This document shows positions 22,501 to 33,789 of a stretch of 64,000 bases of DNA, piece after piece. Source of the stretch: Chinchilla lanigera. Taxonomy: Eukaryota > Chordata > Mammalia > Rodentia > Chinchillidae. The notes beneath the pieces are model-generated. The model did not search any database and was not told the origin of the DNA. It saw only the letters and a program-made list of their open reading frames with translations. Each line of letters opens with the position of its first letter. The first letter of the stretch is position 1. The DNA lies in NCBI RefSeq assembly GCF_000276665.1, contig NW_004955447.1, positions 15,697,244 to 15,761,243 on the forward strand, in the 5' to 3' direction. The translations under genes and the position numbers were made by a program.

Positions 22501-24003
22501 GTCATCTAAATAAACAATATAAGTTGAAAGATCCGGGGGGGAAATAGGCAAAATATTTAAGAGGCCTGTGTTTTTCTCTTCTCCCTGTCCTGGACATTTC
22601 CTGTTCTTGTACGTCAGCCTCCATCTTAACCTTCATAGTAACTTCATTGTTTCTGCAGTTCTGATTGTCTCTGATTTTAGATCTGCCGTTTGCATGAGGT
22701 TTTCCGAAATGCACTGCAGCATTCCATTTTGTTTTTCTTCTATGCTTAGGAGGAAGACAGACAGGGAATTGGTAAACACAGCCTGAAGAGCTTCCCCAAA
22801 CAGGCAGCCAGAGACTTTGATCGCTAGTGACGTTAAAGGGTCTTCCTTTGTGCTGCCTCATAAAGATCTATTTTCCAGGCCTGTTTTGAGGAAGCAGGAG
22901 TGGCCACTTCTCCATAATCAGGGAATGAGGAATCTGTTTTATGGGGCATGCACTTCTTGTAAATTTAGTTACAATCAGAATTCTGCAATCTAGAACCAGA
23001 GTGATCCTTTTCCTTTTGTACTCAGCTTAGGTTCTGGGCAGAGGGGCTAAGCTTCCAGCTCATGATGCTACAAGGTGAGAATCCCCAGCTATCCAGCTCT
23101 GAAGATAATTATGTTTTACTTGGCATTGTCTTTTTTAAAATCTCTGCTATCATGCTAGTTGAAAGAATGCTAAAATTAATGCTTTTAAGAGAATCACACT
23201 ATGTTGACACAGTAAGGGAGATAAAGGCACCCATGTTTTCAATGTTCCCCTCACCAGCAAGGTGTGGTAGCTGATTGAAAATGAACCTCCTTCCCCTCAT
23301 GACTTTGAATGCATTTGGCTCTGCGAGGGATGGTTTAGCTTATGCTGGGATCCAAGCCCTTTGGCTGGTCAGGAATCGCCAGGGGTCACAAGGAGTGTTC
23401 TTGGGAGCCAAGCACAGGGTCGACCTCCAAGTGGAAGATTCCATGGCCCATCGACCCTCACTGAGGGAAGTCCGTCGGTCTTTACTCCCCACTGCCGCCC
23501 CAACCTGGTCTCTTCGGTGGTTCTCACCACCTTCCCTGCCCAGCCCTGGCAGGAGCACCAGTGTTTCTCCTGGGAACGCTGTGCTGGCACCTGGCAATGG
23601 GACCTGACCTGTTCTGAAACCAAGTCCTGTGCATAGAGCATCATGGTCTGAGATTCACAGCCGCCTGGGCTTTTGGCCCAGGCAGGGTTTGGAACGAGTG
23701 TTTATTACACATCTCCCATGTGCTTAACACTGAGTGAATTAGGCCGAGGGTAACCACAGCGCAGTGAATGCTAAAGGAAGGGAAAAAAGCCTCTTTTCAT
23801 CACCTCTATATGGGGTCCAGTCATGGGGTCTTCCCTGGGGATGCCTTTCCCTTTTGATAAGCAAACTGTGCATCACTAGTGAAGCTCATTGACTTGCTCT
23901 CCATCCTCTGAGGGAGCGGAGGCCAGTTTCCCAACTCATCAGCTTCAAAGTAGCTCCTGTTGACTCAGAAGCTGCTAAGGACTCAGTGAGTACCTTACAC
24001 CAT
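22501..24003. other. Unassigned DNA including a GC-rich patch
   Basis: No repeat family or gene was recognised. At 23275-23645 five open frames of 85-110 codons overlap on both strands. This reflects high local GC rather than coding, as none resembles a known protein. Confidence 0.45.
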
Positions 24004-24004
24004 T

Positions 24005-24122
24005 CATCATGTATTTATTGACCTCTTACTCAGCGTGAGACCTAGGACTCACCACTGTGAAAGAAACAAGTAAGTCACCAATTTCTACCTTCAGGAAGCT
24101 TCTGGACCAGCAGCAAAGATAT
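24005..24122 (-). repeat. L2 LINE 3' end, antisense
   Basis: 'catcatgtatttattgacct', 'cttactcagcgtgagaccta' and 'ctaccttcaggaagcttctg' are the reverse complement of the L2 3' end (caataaatatttgttgaatg ... aagctccatgagggcag). Confidence 0.7.
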
Positions 24123-24695
24123 ATGGAAACAACCAACCATATAGACATATATAGAAAGTAGGTACTTACTAGCAGTATAAAAGGGATCAATTCTACTTGA
24201 GAATCTCTGAGATGATATTTTAGGTGGTGAAATGTAATGTGTAGAGAATGAGTTGCATTTTGGTAGATGAAGGACAGAAGGACAGTTGAGTCAGAAGAAA
24301 TGAAGTGAACAGGCTCCCGGGGCCTGAAGATGCCTGGCACGAACAGGGAGCAATCAGCTGAAGGTGCATTGTGGGTAACCGAGTAGATTTGAGAGGTTGA
24401 CCTAGAAAAGGTGGGCTGGTGTCCGACTTTGCAAAGTCTTGAATCCTTTACCAGCGACATGAAACCTTAATTCTTCAGGCAAGAGAGCCTCAGAGGAGGG
24501 CTGTGACCTGAACAGGGTTGGGCTCACTGACATCATTCTGGCAGTGGGCGAAGGACAGGTGAAAAGGGGCAGTCGTGGGCAGAGAAACTAGGTACAGAGC
24601 AGATTCAAACAAGAGGTTAGGGGAGACAGAAGGAGGACAACAAAGGGCGCTCACAACTACGTCAGTACCCTCGCTGTGTCTCATCATCTATCTTT
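24123..24695. other. Unassigned DNA
   Basis: A 144-codon minus-strand frame (24026-24460) crosses the L2 3' end. Its translation resembles nothing I know, so it is not called as a gene. Confidence 0.5.
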
Positions 24696-24699
24696 AATT

Positions 24700-24930
24700 T
24701 GCTCTTTAAATGATTTATATATGAAAGAAGCCATTTGTGTCAGACATATTTCACTTAGCAGGGAGGTAGATTCTGTGGAGCTGGGAAGGTGAGATAGGCC
24801 TGGGAAGAGACAGAACAGATGGGGAGGGAAGGGGCAGTAAAAATATTGGAGGTGTGATACATATATGTACCAACTCTGCAAGGTGAATGTAATTATTATG
24901 TATCACAAACATACTAATTAAAAAGACTGT
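24700..24930 (+). repeat. Rodent L1 3' end
   Basis: 'atatgaaagaagccatttgt', a purine-rich segment (24770-24840), 'tgtgatacatatatgtacca' and 'catactaattaaaaagactg' match the 3' ends at 27.5-28.2 and 62.2-62.6 kb, ending in the short A-rich tail typical of L1. Confidence 0.6.
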
Positions 24931-25149
24931 CATCAAATCTTGAGCCCTCTGCAATTATTTTTTCCACTAAATTTGGGGAGAATCCAATTGCAGTATAACT
25001 CTTGTCTACTCTTCAGACATGTGACCACCCAGATTCACTGTATGGACAAGAGTAAGGATAATAAACAGACTCATTATAGACAAAATAAGAGTGACACTGT
25101 TTTATTGACCGCTACTCAATTCTTTCTTTTAGTTTAAAAAAAACTGATT

Positions 25150-25348
25150 TCCAGCTGAGCATGTTGGCACACCCCTGTAATCCCAGCACTCTGGGAGGCT
25201 GAGGTGGGCAGGTTACAAGTTCAAGCTCAGATTGGGAAATTCAGCAAGACTTGTCTCCAAATAGCAAAAATAAAAACAAAAAGCTGGGGATGCGTTTGAG
25301 TTCAGTGCAAAAGCCCTGGGTTCTATTCCCAGGAATGCCCCTCACTTT
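25150..25348 (+). mobile_element. B1-dID dimeric SINE
   Basis: A B1 left half ('gcatgttggcacacccctgt', 'aatcccagcactctgggagg', 'tacaagttcaagctcagatt', 'cagcaagacttgtctcc') is joined by an A-rich linker to an ID-like right half ('aagctggggatgcgtttgag', 'agccctgggttctattccca'). This composite is known from squirrels, dormice, beaver and guinea-pig relatives and absent from mouse and rat, which makes it a useful lineage clue. Flanking duplications are unclear. Confidence 0.85.
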
Positions 25349-25372
25349 TTCCAGAAACACTTGAAGAATGTG

Positions 25373-25486
25373 TGATATTTACTTTTTTTTTTGTTTTGTT
25401 TTGGTACCAGGAATCAAACTCAGGACCTTGTGCTTGCCAGGCAGGTGCTTATGCCACTGAGCTATATCCCTAGCCTATGATATTTA
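25373..25486 (-). mobile_element. ID SINE, antisense, with 9-bp TSD
   Basis: Body 25382-25477: T-rich tail, 'ggtaccaggaatcaaactca', 'tgcttgccaggcaggtgctt', 'ccactgagctatatccctag'. The flanking 'tgatattta' at 25373-25381 recurs at 25478-25486. It is slightly more diverged than the other copies of this subfamily. Confidence 0.93.
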
Positions 25487-25730
25487 TTTTTTAAAACAAA
25501 CATGAAGAGGGGATTTCTGAGCCCTAAGTTTGAACATTAGCACTAGTGAGGCATTTGTGAAACTTAGACATTGTGAAGGCTGCCTGCCCATAGAGGCATG
25601 GGAGAAAAGACCTAACAAGCCACAGTTAAGTTTAAAGAACCAGACATAATCTCATAAGAAAATAACAAAGATACCAAGCACTTCATATGGCAAAGGGTTT
25701 AGATAATAAAATTCTCCCAGAGGGTTGTTT

Positions 25731-25844
25731 TCTTTTTTTTTTTATTTTTTTTTTCCGATACCGGGAATAGAACTCATGACCTTGCGCTTGCCAGGCAGGC
25801 GCTGTGCCACTGAGCTAAATCCCCAGCCCCGAGGCTGTCTTCTT
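25731..25844 (-). mobile_element. ID SINE, antisense
   Basis: Long T/A tail (25731-25754), then 'ccgataccgggaatagaact', 'ccttgcgcttgccaggcagg' and 'ccactgagctaaatccccag'. The possible target duplication is imperfect ('gagggttgttttct' against 'gaggctgtcttctt'). Confidence 0.92.
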
Positions 25845-26788
25845 CCATCTGCTTTTTGGTAAGAATTCTATTAGCTCGATTAATCCCCTGAGAAGAAGCC
25901 AAAGTAGGAGAGGAGATTGGATATCTTCAGAGGTACTGGGTTGGAATTGAAAAGGAGCACTCTTCAGTAACGTATAACCTATACAATTAAATTCAATTAT
26001 TTCTGAGGTGTCGTCTATTATGCATAAGCCGCTGTTCTAAGCACGGAGATGATCTTTCTGTTCCCTGCAAGCAGGGATGCCAAAGCACTTACTCCCACAT
26101 CTGTACTTGGTTAGAATCCTTCTTATTGTCATCCTGAAGCTGAGATCAGGATCATGTTGGTCAAGTGAAAGAATGATAGTGAGTTTTTAAAATCAATATT
26201 TCTTTTTCTTATGTTGTCAGAGACTTGGCTGGATGTTGGTCTGATCACTGTCAAGTTTATTTTCTTCACCTGAAGGTAGGGGAAATAATTACAGGTACGA
26301 AACACCCAGCCCAGGGTGCCTGATGCTCAGTAAATTAGTTTACTTTCCTCTCCCTGCTGGATTTGACCTACCAGCATTGAGACTTCACAGCTTCCTCACA
26401 TGAGATTATTATTTTTCCTGAGATTCCCCTTTGTACTGTTTCTTTTTCCCTACTATGGTCCGTCCCTCTTTTTACTTCCTACTGATGAAATCCTTTCCCC
26501 TTTTCCCTTCCTCAGCTGACTTCCTGTTTACCTTTTTCTCTGCTTCTTGATATTGAGTATCTGTCTCTTTGAAATCTGGTAGGGAATTGAAATTTCCAGT
26601 TTAACACTCTGTTGTGTTTATTATATAAACAATTATGTTCCTGATTCTAAACTGAAAACAGGTGAATTTGACATTTCATTTTCATTTGGAGAAACAGTGT
26701 GGTGTCTTTTATTTATTTAGTCTTGCCATCTCTTGTTCTTCATGGTGAGGAGACCTAGGGTTTAAGGTCCATAAAAGCATCCATTAGG
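25845..26788. other. Unassigned DNA
   Basis: No gene or recognisable repeat was seen. Confidence 0.5.
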
Positions 26789-26789
26789 G

Positions 26790-26877
26790 ATAGTAAACTT
26801 TACAAATAGTAAACTTGATCAATGGATTAATCTGTGTTTGCATAGTAAACTTTATAAATGGATTAATCTGTGTTTGG
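26790..26877. repeat. 36-bp tandem duplication
   Basis: A unit starting 'atagtaaacttgatcaatgg' (26806-26841) is repeated at 26842-26877 with a few differences. A third, partial 16-base copy of its start precedes it at 26790-26805. Confidence 0.85.
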
Positions 26878-27180
26878 TAATTGTCACAGATTATTGTTGC
26901 TGATAACTGGCCAGGCCGGCTTTAGTCAAGGTACCTCACTACTCTGTCTGCATGGTGCGCATGCCTACACTCACAGGTAGCGAGCTTTCAGATCAGCTGT
27001 CCGGAACGGAGCTGATCTTTGGAGTCCACTGGGGAAGGCATTTCTGTGAAGTTGTTTTGCCTCTGGCTTCCAAGAGCATAGTGTTCTCTGGTTTGAAGGG
27101 GTAGGCAGATCTCAGTGGGATGTAAAGTGAATCTCTGAACATCTACGTCTGTTTCTGTTGCTTTATGTGGGGACAGAAGC
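26878..27180. other. Unassigned DNA
   Basis: No gene or recognisable repeat was seen. A short ATTC/ATCC run lies at 27181-27198. Confidence 0.45.
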
Positions 27181-27204
27181 ATTCATTCATTCATCCATAA
27201 CACG

Positions 27205-27482
27205 TGCTGTGGTTAAAGCGTGCCCCTCCAGGTAACATGTTGGAAACTTCATCCCCAGGGCAACAATGTCGGGAGGTGGGACCTAATGCGAGGTGATTAG
27301 GTCATGAATGCTTCGCTCCCACCCATGGGTGGATGTATCTCGGGGCGGGTAGAGAGTATTGTGAGAGTATATTTGTTACAAAGTGAGTATGGCCCGCTCT
27401 TGCTCTTGAGCTCTCTTGCCCTTTCACTTTCTGCCATTGAATGAAGCAACAAGAATGCCCTCACCACAAAAAAACTAACACA
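27205..27482 (+). mobile_element. MaLR-type LTR (MLT1/MST-like), solitary
   Basis: 'gtggttaaagcgtgcccctc', 'gttggaaacttcatccccag', 'ggcaacaatgtcgggaggtg', 'gacctaatgcgaggtgatta', 'ggtcatgaatgcttcgctcc' and a terminal 'aaactaacacag' are in the order of an old MaLR LTR. Directly downstream an L1 3' end begins. Confidence 0.75.
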
Positions 27483-27483
27483 G

Positions 27484-28165
27484 AAAGTCCATTCCACCGA
27501 GCTACTCCCCCTCTAGATACCTTCCTGAAAAAGCTGAAGGCATCATTGTATAGTGATGCATGCATATCCATGTTTATAGCAGCATAACTCATAATAGCTG
27601 TCTTGGAATCAGCCTATAGTAGTTCCATAAGCAAGTGAATGGATAAAGACAATGTGGTATTTATACACAATAGAGTAGTACCTGAGTCATTTGTAGGAAA
27701 ATGGATGCATGTTGAGACTGTAATGTTAAGTGAAATAAATCAGACACACAAGCTTAAATATCACATAGTTTCTCTTATATGAGAAACTCAGAACATAGAA
27801 GAGCAAAATAAAATGTAGCTAATAAGAAACAGGAAAATAAATGGATGTATGTTTGTTATTATGTGTTTCCTACAACAACCATTGAGAATAGGTAATGATT
27901 ATTCAATTGGCCACTCATGAATAGCTCTATTTATATTCCTTAGAAGCCACTTTGAAGACACCAAAGTATAGTACAACAACTAATGATAAAAAAAAAAGAA
28001 ATAAGAAGATAGAACTTCTGCAACTAGCAAGCAGGTGAAGAGATGCAGGGAGGGGCGAGGGAGGAAAGGAGAAGGGGCTGAAGCAAACTGCGAGGTATGA
28101 TGTACGCGCATCAGCTCCCCACAAGGAACGCGACCATGGAAATTAAAGTCAGCAAAAAAATCAAA
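27484..28165 (+). mobile_element. Rodent L1 3' end (5'-truncated)
   Basis: Landmarks in order: 'accgagctactccccctcta', 'catgtttatagcagcataac', 'gcaagtgaatggataaagac', 'aatgtggtatttatacacaa', 'tgaaataaatcagacacaca', 'gtttctcttatatgagaaac', a purine-rich segment (28040-28085) and 'tcagctccccacaaggaacg' before an A-rich end. This is the L1 ORF2 tail and 3' UTR; no reverse transcriptase part is present. Confidence 0.85.
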
Positions 28166-28634
28166 CACTAGGAAAAACTGGTGTGATATGAGAGGACGGT
28201 GAATCCACTTGGACAAAGGGCCTCGCTTAGGTAGGAATCATGGGAACCAAGGGCAAGGATGCCTGTGAAGCCATACAGTAGTTGGGAAAGGCCGGCGAAG
28301 CCTCGTAATGATTGGGATTTAACACGAATCTGAAGCCATTCTCATGGATTTGGACATCCTGGAAGTTTACTTTTAATTATCTCAGAAAAAAAAAAGACTG
28401 CCAATAGTTTAATAGTGCAAGCGAGATATCATAAATATAGTTAACATGCTTGGGAGCACTAATCACATCTTCACATACTTCAAAGCAATACCTTATATAT
28501 ATATTTTTTGTATACTACTTGCAAATAATTTGTATTATCTGCTAAAGCCATTTCCTACGGGAATCTCTTAAATTTCATCTTATTTGTTGGCTTTTGGCAT
28601 ACATTTGGTAGTAAATGTATGTGTATGAAACCTT
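28166..28634. other. Unassigned AT-rich DNA
   Basis: No gene or recognisable repeat was seen. Confidence 0.45.
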
Positions 28635-28751
28635 TGAAATATTTTTTTTTTTTTGGTTTTTCTCCGGTACCGGGAACCGAACTCATGACCTTGCGCTTGC
28701 CAGGCAGGTGCTTTTGCCGCTGAGCTAAATCCCCAGCCCTGAAATATTTTT
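28635..28751 (-). mobile_element. ID SINE, antisense, with 12-bp TSD
   Basis: Body 28647-28739: T-rich tail, 'tctccggtaccgggaaccga', 'ccttgcgcttgccaggcagg' and 'ccgctgagctaaatccccag'. 'tgaaatattttt' at 28635-28646 recurs at 28740-28751. It is very close to the subfamily consensus. Confidence 0.96.
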
Positions 28752-29698
28752 AATTAATACAAAGTAGTAGGTTTTGATTCTTCAAATATATATATGTGTA
28801 CTTTTAGGCTATCATACCAAAAAGTTAGATACATTTCAAAAAATGGAAGAGTCAATCACTTTCATTTGAATAAAAGGGGAGAATCATTACTTGATTTGAG
28901 ACTTGCAGTCTGCTTAATTTATTTGCAATTAGTACCTGCTGATTAGAATAAGAAATCTTTTACCAGTGGTGTCCAGAATATTTTGCAGAAGGATCAGAAT
29001 CTTTTTTCTTTAAAGACATTGAATGGAATTGTGTACTACATATGAAAATAGTTATTTTTAATTTGACATTATAAACTAGAAGACTGTGCAGGGCATCCTG
29101 AAAATATCATAAAAGAACAGTGTAATGTATACAGCTGACTTTATATTCATTTTTTCTCTATAAAGCTTTATGCCTGTGTATGTCGAGTGGAAAATGGATC
29201 TGAAGTCATTATTTTAAATAAAGAAAAGCCTGCCAGTTTGCATTACCCCCAATTAGTAGGTACCACCTTTGCATTTCAGCTAGAAGCAGTCTTGTTTCTT
29301 ACCTGTCGTGTTCAGACACTTATGTAATTTCTCAGTTCATGTTCCATGGGTGCTTACTGTCTTTTCATGTTGCAGCTGTTCTCAGACGAGCTCTGGTGTT
29401 CTCAAGAGGCAAGGACATGTGCTGTGCATGCTTTGTGTCTCCCTAAGCTCCTGGCACGGTGTTTTGTAGGCACTGAAACTTTGGAAAGGTTTTTTAAAGC
29501 TGGTGGCGTTAGGCTCGATGGTGATGATGATGATGATGACCATGGTGACAGTGGTAGGCGTGACACCGCACTGGGCCACGCGGATGCTTCAGAATACTGG
29601 AATCATAATAAAATACCTTTGCAGTAGGGAGCCAGGCAGTAGGGTATTTTAAATAGTTATAGTGTAAACATACTTGGAAAGCTTACTGTGTTATTCTT
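28752..29698. other. Unassigned DNA with a GAT triplet run
   Basis: No gene was recognised. A short (GAT)n/(ATG)n run at 29517-29541 gives an aspartate tract in the + frame 29346-29627, which is not otherwise protein-like. Confidence 0.5.
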
Positions 29699-29699
29699 T

Positions 29700-29955
29700 G
29701 AAGTGGGCCATCAGTGTGAGAATACAGACTCTGCAGCAGGACTGCCTGAATTTAACGTCCTTGTTCTTCTACTCTTCGGCTCTGTGACTTCATGCCAGTG
29801 CCTCAGTTGCTCCTGTTTCTGCTTTCTCATCTGTGAAATAAGAACAGCAATCGTGTCTACGCTTTGGGGTTGTGCTAAGAATTAAATGGTTGAGTATGAT
29901 ATAAAGGAGCTGGATGAGTTCTTGCTATGCGGTAAACGCTCCAGTGGCAGTTAGT
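29700..29955 (+). repeat. MIR SINE, near full length
   Basis: 'cagactctgcagcaggactg', 'cctgaatttaacgtccttgt', 'ggctctgtgacttcatgcca', 'ctttctcatctgtgaaataa' and 'aattaaatggttgagtatga' then 'ctatgcggtaaacgctccag' trace MIR from head to tail. The minor frame at 29688-29885 inside it is therefore spurious. Confidence 0.9.
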
Positions 29956-31138
29956 AGTATTGTTAAAGAAGTAAAAAGACATAGGCTCATTGCAGGAAAT
30001 ATAAAGCCAGAAACAATATCACCCAGGGTTTCATCCCCCAGAGCAACCATTTGTTAATATTTTGTTGTACTTATTTTTAATGGTTTCATATTTTTAAACG
30101 AACAGTTTCTTATGGATACTAATCCCATGTCATGAGCACACATCGCAGTGAACCACGGCAGCGTTCACTAGCTCAGATCCTTCCACATTCCTATCATTTC
30201 CAATGCATTTTCATCGAGGTTAAACGCGGCACACAGCCCTGCTCAAAACATCGGCGCTCCAGTGCTGCGCATGCTACCGGCTCCTCCTCGGTCTGCGAGC
30301 ACTTCATCTCTTGTCCCCGCACATGTTGTGGGCGCGTAGAGCATACCTACTTCAACTCATCCTGGTCTGGAAGAAGCGGGGGCATTCAAAACTTATCCAC
30401 ATATCGCAGCTGACTTTCCAGTTCCTTAACTCATAATGTCTTCCTTTTTTTAAGTGTAGGTTTGTAGGGTTTAATAACTTGGCCAGGACTGGGACTATGC
30501 TCTCATTCGTGTTGGCTTGGTAATTGTGCATCTTAAATCGTGCAAGTTAGTGTCATCTTACAATCCATAAGTTATCCAGTTGACATGGTGATGACAAAAT
30601 TAGGTGAATTTTAGATAAAACTTTGGGCAGTCATTTCCAGTTAAGACTGGAAACATGGGAAAATACTTACATGAAAAAATCCAAATACAAAACTAATGTG
30701 CCTGTGCTATGTATACAATTCTGTAAATTAAATGTGTAAAGTAAATTTAGTATGGTGGGATTGTGTGGAATTTTCTATAATTGATATTATTAGACTTATT
30801 ATCAGTGTTTTTACTTTTACTTCAGCCTCTTTTGGGGTCAAATTTATTTTTAAAGATAGGATGCCTGGTTAAATTGCAGTTGTTTTGTGGCTGCATCCTG
30901 TGATGACAGTGAATTCTTTTATCCCTTGTGCCATGGTTCTTTAAGGACTATGTAAAAATGACAGAGGCGATGTTCACGGCACAGAGCCTGGTGCTCACAA
31001 GCTTGCTGCTGAGTGAGTCTGAGTGGCTGAGCACTGATTGCACTATTTTGGGGTTGTTCGGATTAGCAACATCAGCTCGGAGTGAAGTCATGGTAGTGGG
31101 GCCAGCACTCCAAATGCAGCTCAGGGCGGGTGTATGTT
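29956..31138. other. Unassigned DNA containing a CpG-rich islet (30130-30380)
   Basis: No repeat or gene was recognised. CpG dinucleotides cluster at 30130-30380 against an AT-rich, CpG-poor surround (see findings). A 93-codon frame at 30132-30413 overlaps the cluster, with no recognised similarity. Confidence 0.5.
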
Positions 31139-31139
31139 A

Positions 31140-31368
31140 GGGGGAAAAAGGAGAGGAAAAGATAGAGTTATCTCAAAAGGGAGAGATAGGGGAGCAAAAT
31201 CTAAGACAAGAGAGGTATGACGTGACCCTATTAGCGGAAGGGAAGAGGGGAAATGTGGGTAAGCGAGTAACAGGGAGGTGGACGCAATCAAGGGCGTTAT
31301 GTGCATGCGTAAAAATGGCACAAAGAAAACCATTATTTTGTATGATTGATATGTGCTACTAAATTATA
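31140..31368 (+). repeat. L1 3' UTR and tail
   Basis: A purine-rich segment (31140-31270) is followed by 'caagggcgttatgtgcatgc', 'acaaagaaaaccattatttt' and 'gtatgattgatatgtgctac'. This is the end of a rodent L1 3' UTR, with little A tail left. Confidence 0.6.
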
Positions 31369-32908
31369 ATTTTGAAAGGGTTCCTCTTTGTAGCAAACAC
31401 TCAGTTATGAGTTACATGTATTGTTTTAAAAAATAATTCATGTACCCTCTCCGCAAATATCTACACTTCCTTGACCACCATTTCTTGATGCAGTATTTCA
31501 ACAAAAAGGAGGATTTTAGTAGGGGATTGCATGCCATCTCGTCTCTGTGGGACCCTGAGGGGTGAGCGGTATAAGGGTGGCTTGGTGGGGAGACTGGGCA
31601 GGACACTGGTAAGACCTGTAAAAATGTTGCAGGACAAATAGCTTTAAAGTGCCTGATATTTTGCTGATAAAGAGGTCGGAATATTGCATTGTGCATCCTA
31701 CCCTGGCAACAGTGACCCGACCGTGTTACCATTCACCAGGTTTTGGTGAATGACAGTCGTAGTCAGTTCACTGTGATATTCAGGGGAAACGGACCCAGGG
31801 TGTTCACAAATACTCACTGGATTCTCTTGGATGCATCTCTTTAAAATGGAAGAATTAGGTGCCTCTATTGCACAAAATAGCTGCCTGCTGTCAAATCAGA
31901 CCTCTCCTAGACATGTGAAGCTTTTCTTAATTAAAAAAGTTTAAAATCGAAAGGACACTTTAATTTTACCTCTTGGAGTAGAAGAAAATAATAGCACTGT
32001 ATATTTTCCACTTTCCACAGTTTTATACAACTTCATCTCAGGGAGTTTTATTTTACCACCATCCCAAGGAGGGCTATGGTTTGGGGTTACGGAGGGTTTC
32101 TCTTGGATGTGCTCGCTGAACTCTAGGGAGCCTGTATTTTATTAAAAGGGACATAAGACAGCAGAAATAGTCCATGCAAAAAGGAGCAGAAAGCAGTTCA
32201 TGACATGGCATTTTCAGAAATAGAGGAGTAGTGAAAAATTTAATACTCAGATGGAAAAGCAGGAAGGACAGAAAATTCACTTTCAGGGAGAGCTGGCCGC
32301 CTTTGGAGGACTTCCTCTGTAATCCTATCTGCTCTCCCTGTGTTTGTGTAACTAATCCCCTCCATCTGCACAAACAGATCAAGGGACAGGCATCTTTGCG
32401 GCGTTGTCGGGGAGGCGTTTTTATCTACGAGTTGAGGTGGATGACTTTGGCACTAATTGATTCCTCCTTAGAAGGCGGCGTGGCTGGTTAACGAGCATAG
32501 TTTCCTCAGCACATTTCACAGTGAATCCGGACCAAGTTATAGGAGAGAAACAAAGCTGAACGCGGAGGTTTTCTAGCTTCTTATATTTTTCAGCAGTTTA
32601 ATGATGACCAAATACATGACAGCAAGTTTAAAATAGAGTAAACCCAGGCAGATAGCTGCAACTGGACTTTCAGGATAATTCAGTGGGAATGGGGCACCGT
32701 AGTGAACTGATTTGAACGTTCCACTCCCTTTGGATGACTGAGGTGTTGACAGGGTGTGGATCAATTGTGTCATCCTTGGACTGGGTCCAGAAGAGCATGA
32801 ATAGATTTTCCTTTGATTATACCTGACAATTCTAGCCACCTCCCCATCACATGCTATGAATGCATTTAATCTTTTACTTGTGTACAAAATAGTTAATTTA
32901 ATTTTCTA
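31369..32908. other. Unassigned DNA
   Basis: No recognised repeat or gene. Open frames up to 106 codons (31412-31732, 32074-32382, 32573-32887, all minus) do not resemble known proteins. Confidence 0.5.
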
Positions 32909-32911
32909 GCT

Positions 32912-32934
32912 GTCTATCTATCTGTCTACCTACC

Positions 32935-32980
<46 letters not shown>

Positions 32981-32988
32981 ATCTATCT
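32912..32988. repeat. (TCTA)n tetranucleotide microsatellite
   Basis: About eleven uninterrupted TCTA units (32936-32980) are flanked by imperfect units ('tctgtctacctacc'). Long pure tetranucleotide arrays are usually length-variable. Confidence 0.97.
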
Positions 32989-33074
32989 AAATATATATGT
33001 GGGTAAGACAATCTAAGATAATATGTCTAATGAGCTCTGTGTGGTTGAGGAATGGACACAAACTAATCTAAGAA

Positions 33075-33379
33075 TAAAATAGCGTATGTATTGGAATAAT
33101 TTGGAGATTTAGAAAGTGGCGTAAGCACTTTGGGAAACAGTTTGCCAGCCATATACAAGTATGAAGCACCTACCTGCCTTATGACTCAGCGGTTCTAATT
33201 CTGGGTGCAGCTCAACAGAAATGAGTGTAAACGTCCAAAAATTGATTTGTATAAGAAAGTTCATCTCGACTTTACTCATAACAGCTCTCCAGTGGAAACA
33301 ACTCAAATGTCTATTTGCAGGAGGATAAACAAATTTTAGTATATCTACAAAGTATAAGCAAAAATGTATATACTATATG
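33075..33379 (+). repeat. Old L1 (L1M type) 3' region, left part
   Basis: 'aagcactttgggaaacagtt', 'gcacctacctgccttatgac', 'tcagcggttctaattctggg', 'tgtataagaaagttcatctc' and 'caactcaaatgtctatttgc' then 'aggaggataaacaaatttta' are the sense 3'-region landmarks of old L1. It breaks at 33379 and resumes at about 33790. Confidence 0.85.
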
Positions 33380-33789
33380 TTCTGATTAACAGACTCAAGT
33401 ATGCAAAATTGGTCAAGAGAAAAGAAAATTTTAAGCATTGACTGTTCCTTTCAGTAAACCACAGACATCAGCAGTACCTCTATCCCAGCTGTCCCTGTGT
33501 ATACACATAAATTTTGTTTTTCATTTTAAAGAGAAAAGAAAAACAATCAAACTAACAAAAACAAATGCATAAACAAAACAGCACAGAGGACAATAAAAAT
33601 GATACAAAATTTCAAAACAAGGTGATAGGATATTAAAAATGATTGTTGTATAATGTAGCAACCATTGCTAATTCCTATCATTTTGAGGTCGTGTATTGTT
33701 TTTGTTGTTTTCATATTGTTTTGATTTTGTCTTCATTGTTGTTTTGTTAGTTTTTTAATCTTTAAAATAATATTTTAAAAACAGCATAA
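33380..33789. mobile_element. Unidentified ~410-bp insertion inside the old L1
   Basis: The L1 reading is interrupted between 'tactatatg' and 'actatatgattcc'. The 8 bases 'actatatg' occur on both sides (33372-33379 and 33790-33797). The insert holds A/C-rich text on its left (33520-33600) and T/G-rich text on its right (33690-33775) that are imperfectly complementary, for example 'aaactaacaaaaacaa' against 'ttgttttgttagtttt'. No family was recognised. See findings. Confidence 0.45.

Noticed and set aside
23275..23645. Possible exon from overlapping 85-110 codon frames
   Set aside because: At least five frames on both strands are open together, as expected from high GC. No splice-site pair or similarity supports any of them.
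24026..24460. 144-codon minus-strand frame
   Set aside because: It crosses an antisense L2 3' end and reads like random translation of noncoding DNA.
29346..29627. Acidic aspartate-tract protein
   Set aside because: The tract comes from a short GAT triplet repeat and the rest of the frame shows no protein-like features.
32912..32988. Regular spaced repeats resembling a CRISPR array
   Set aside because: It is a simple TCTA microsatellite with no spacers, in a mammalian genome. No CRISPR or bacterial feature occurs in the window.
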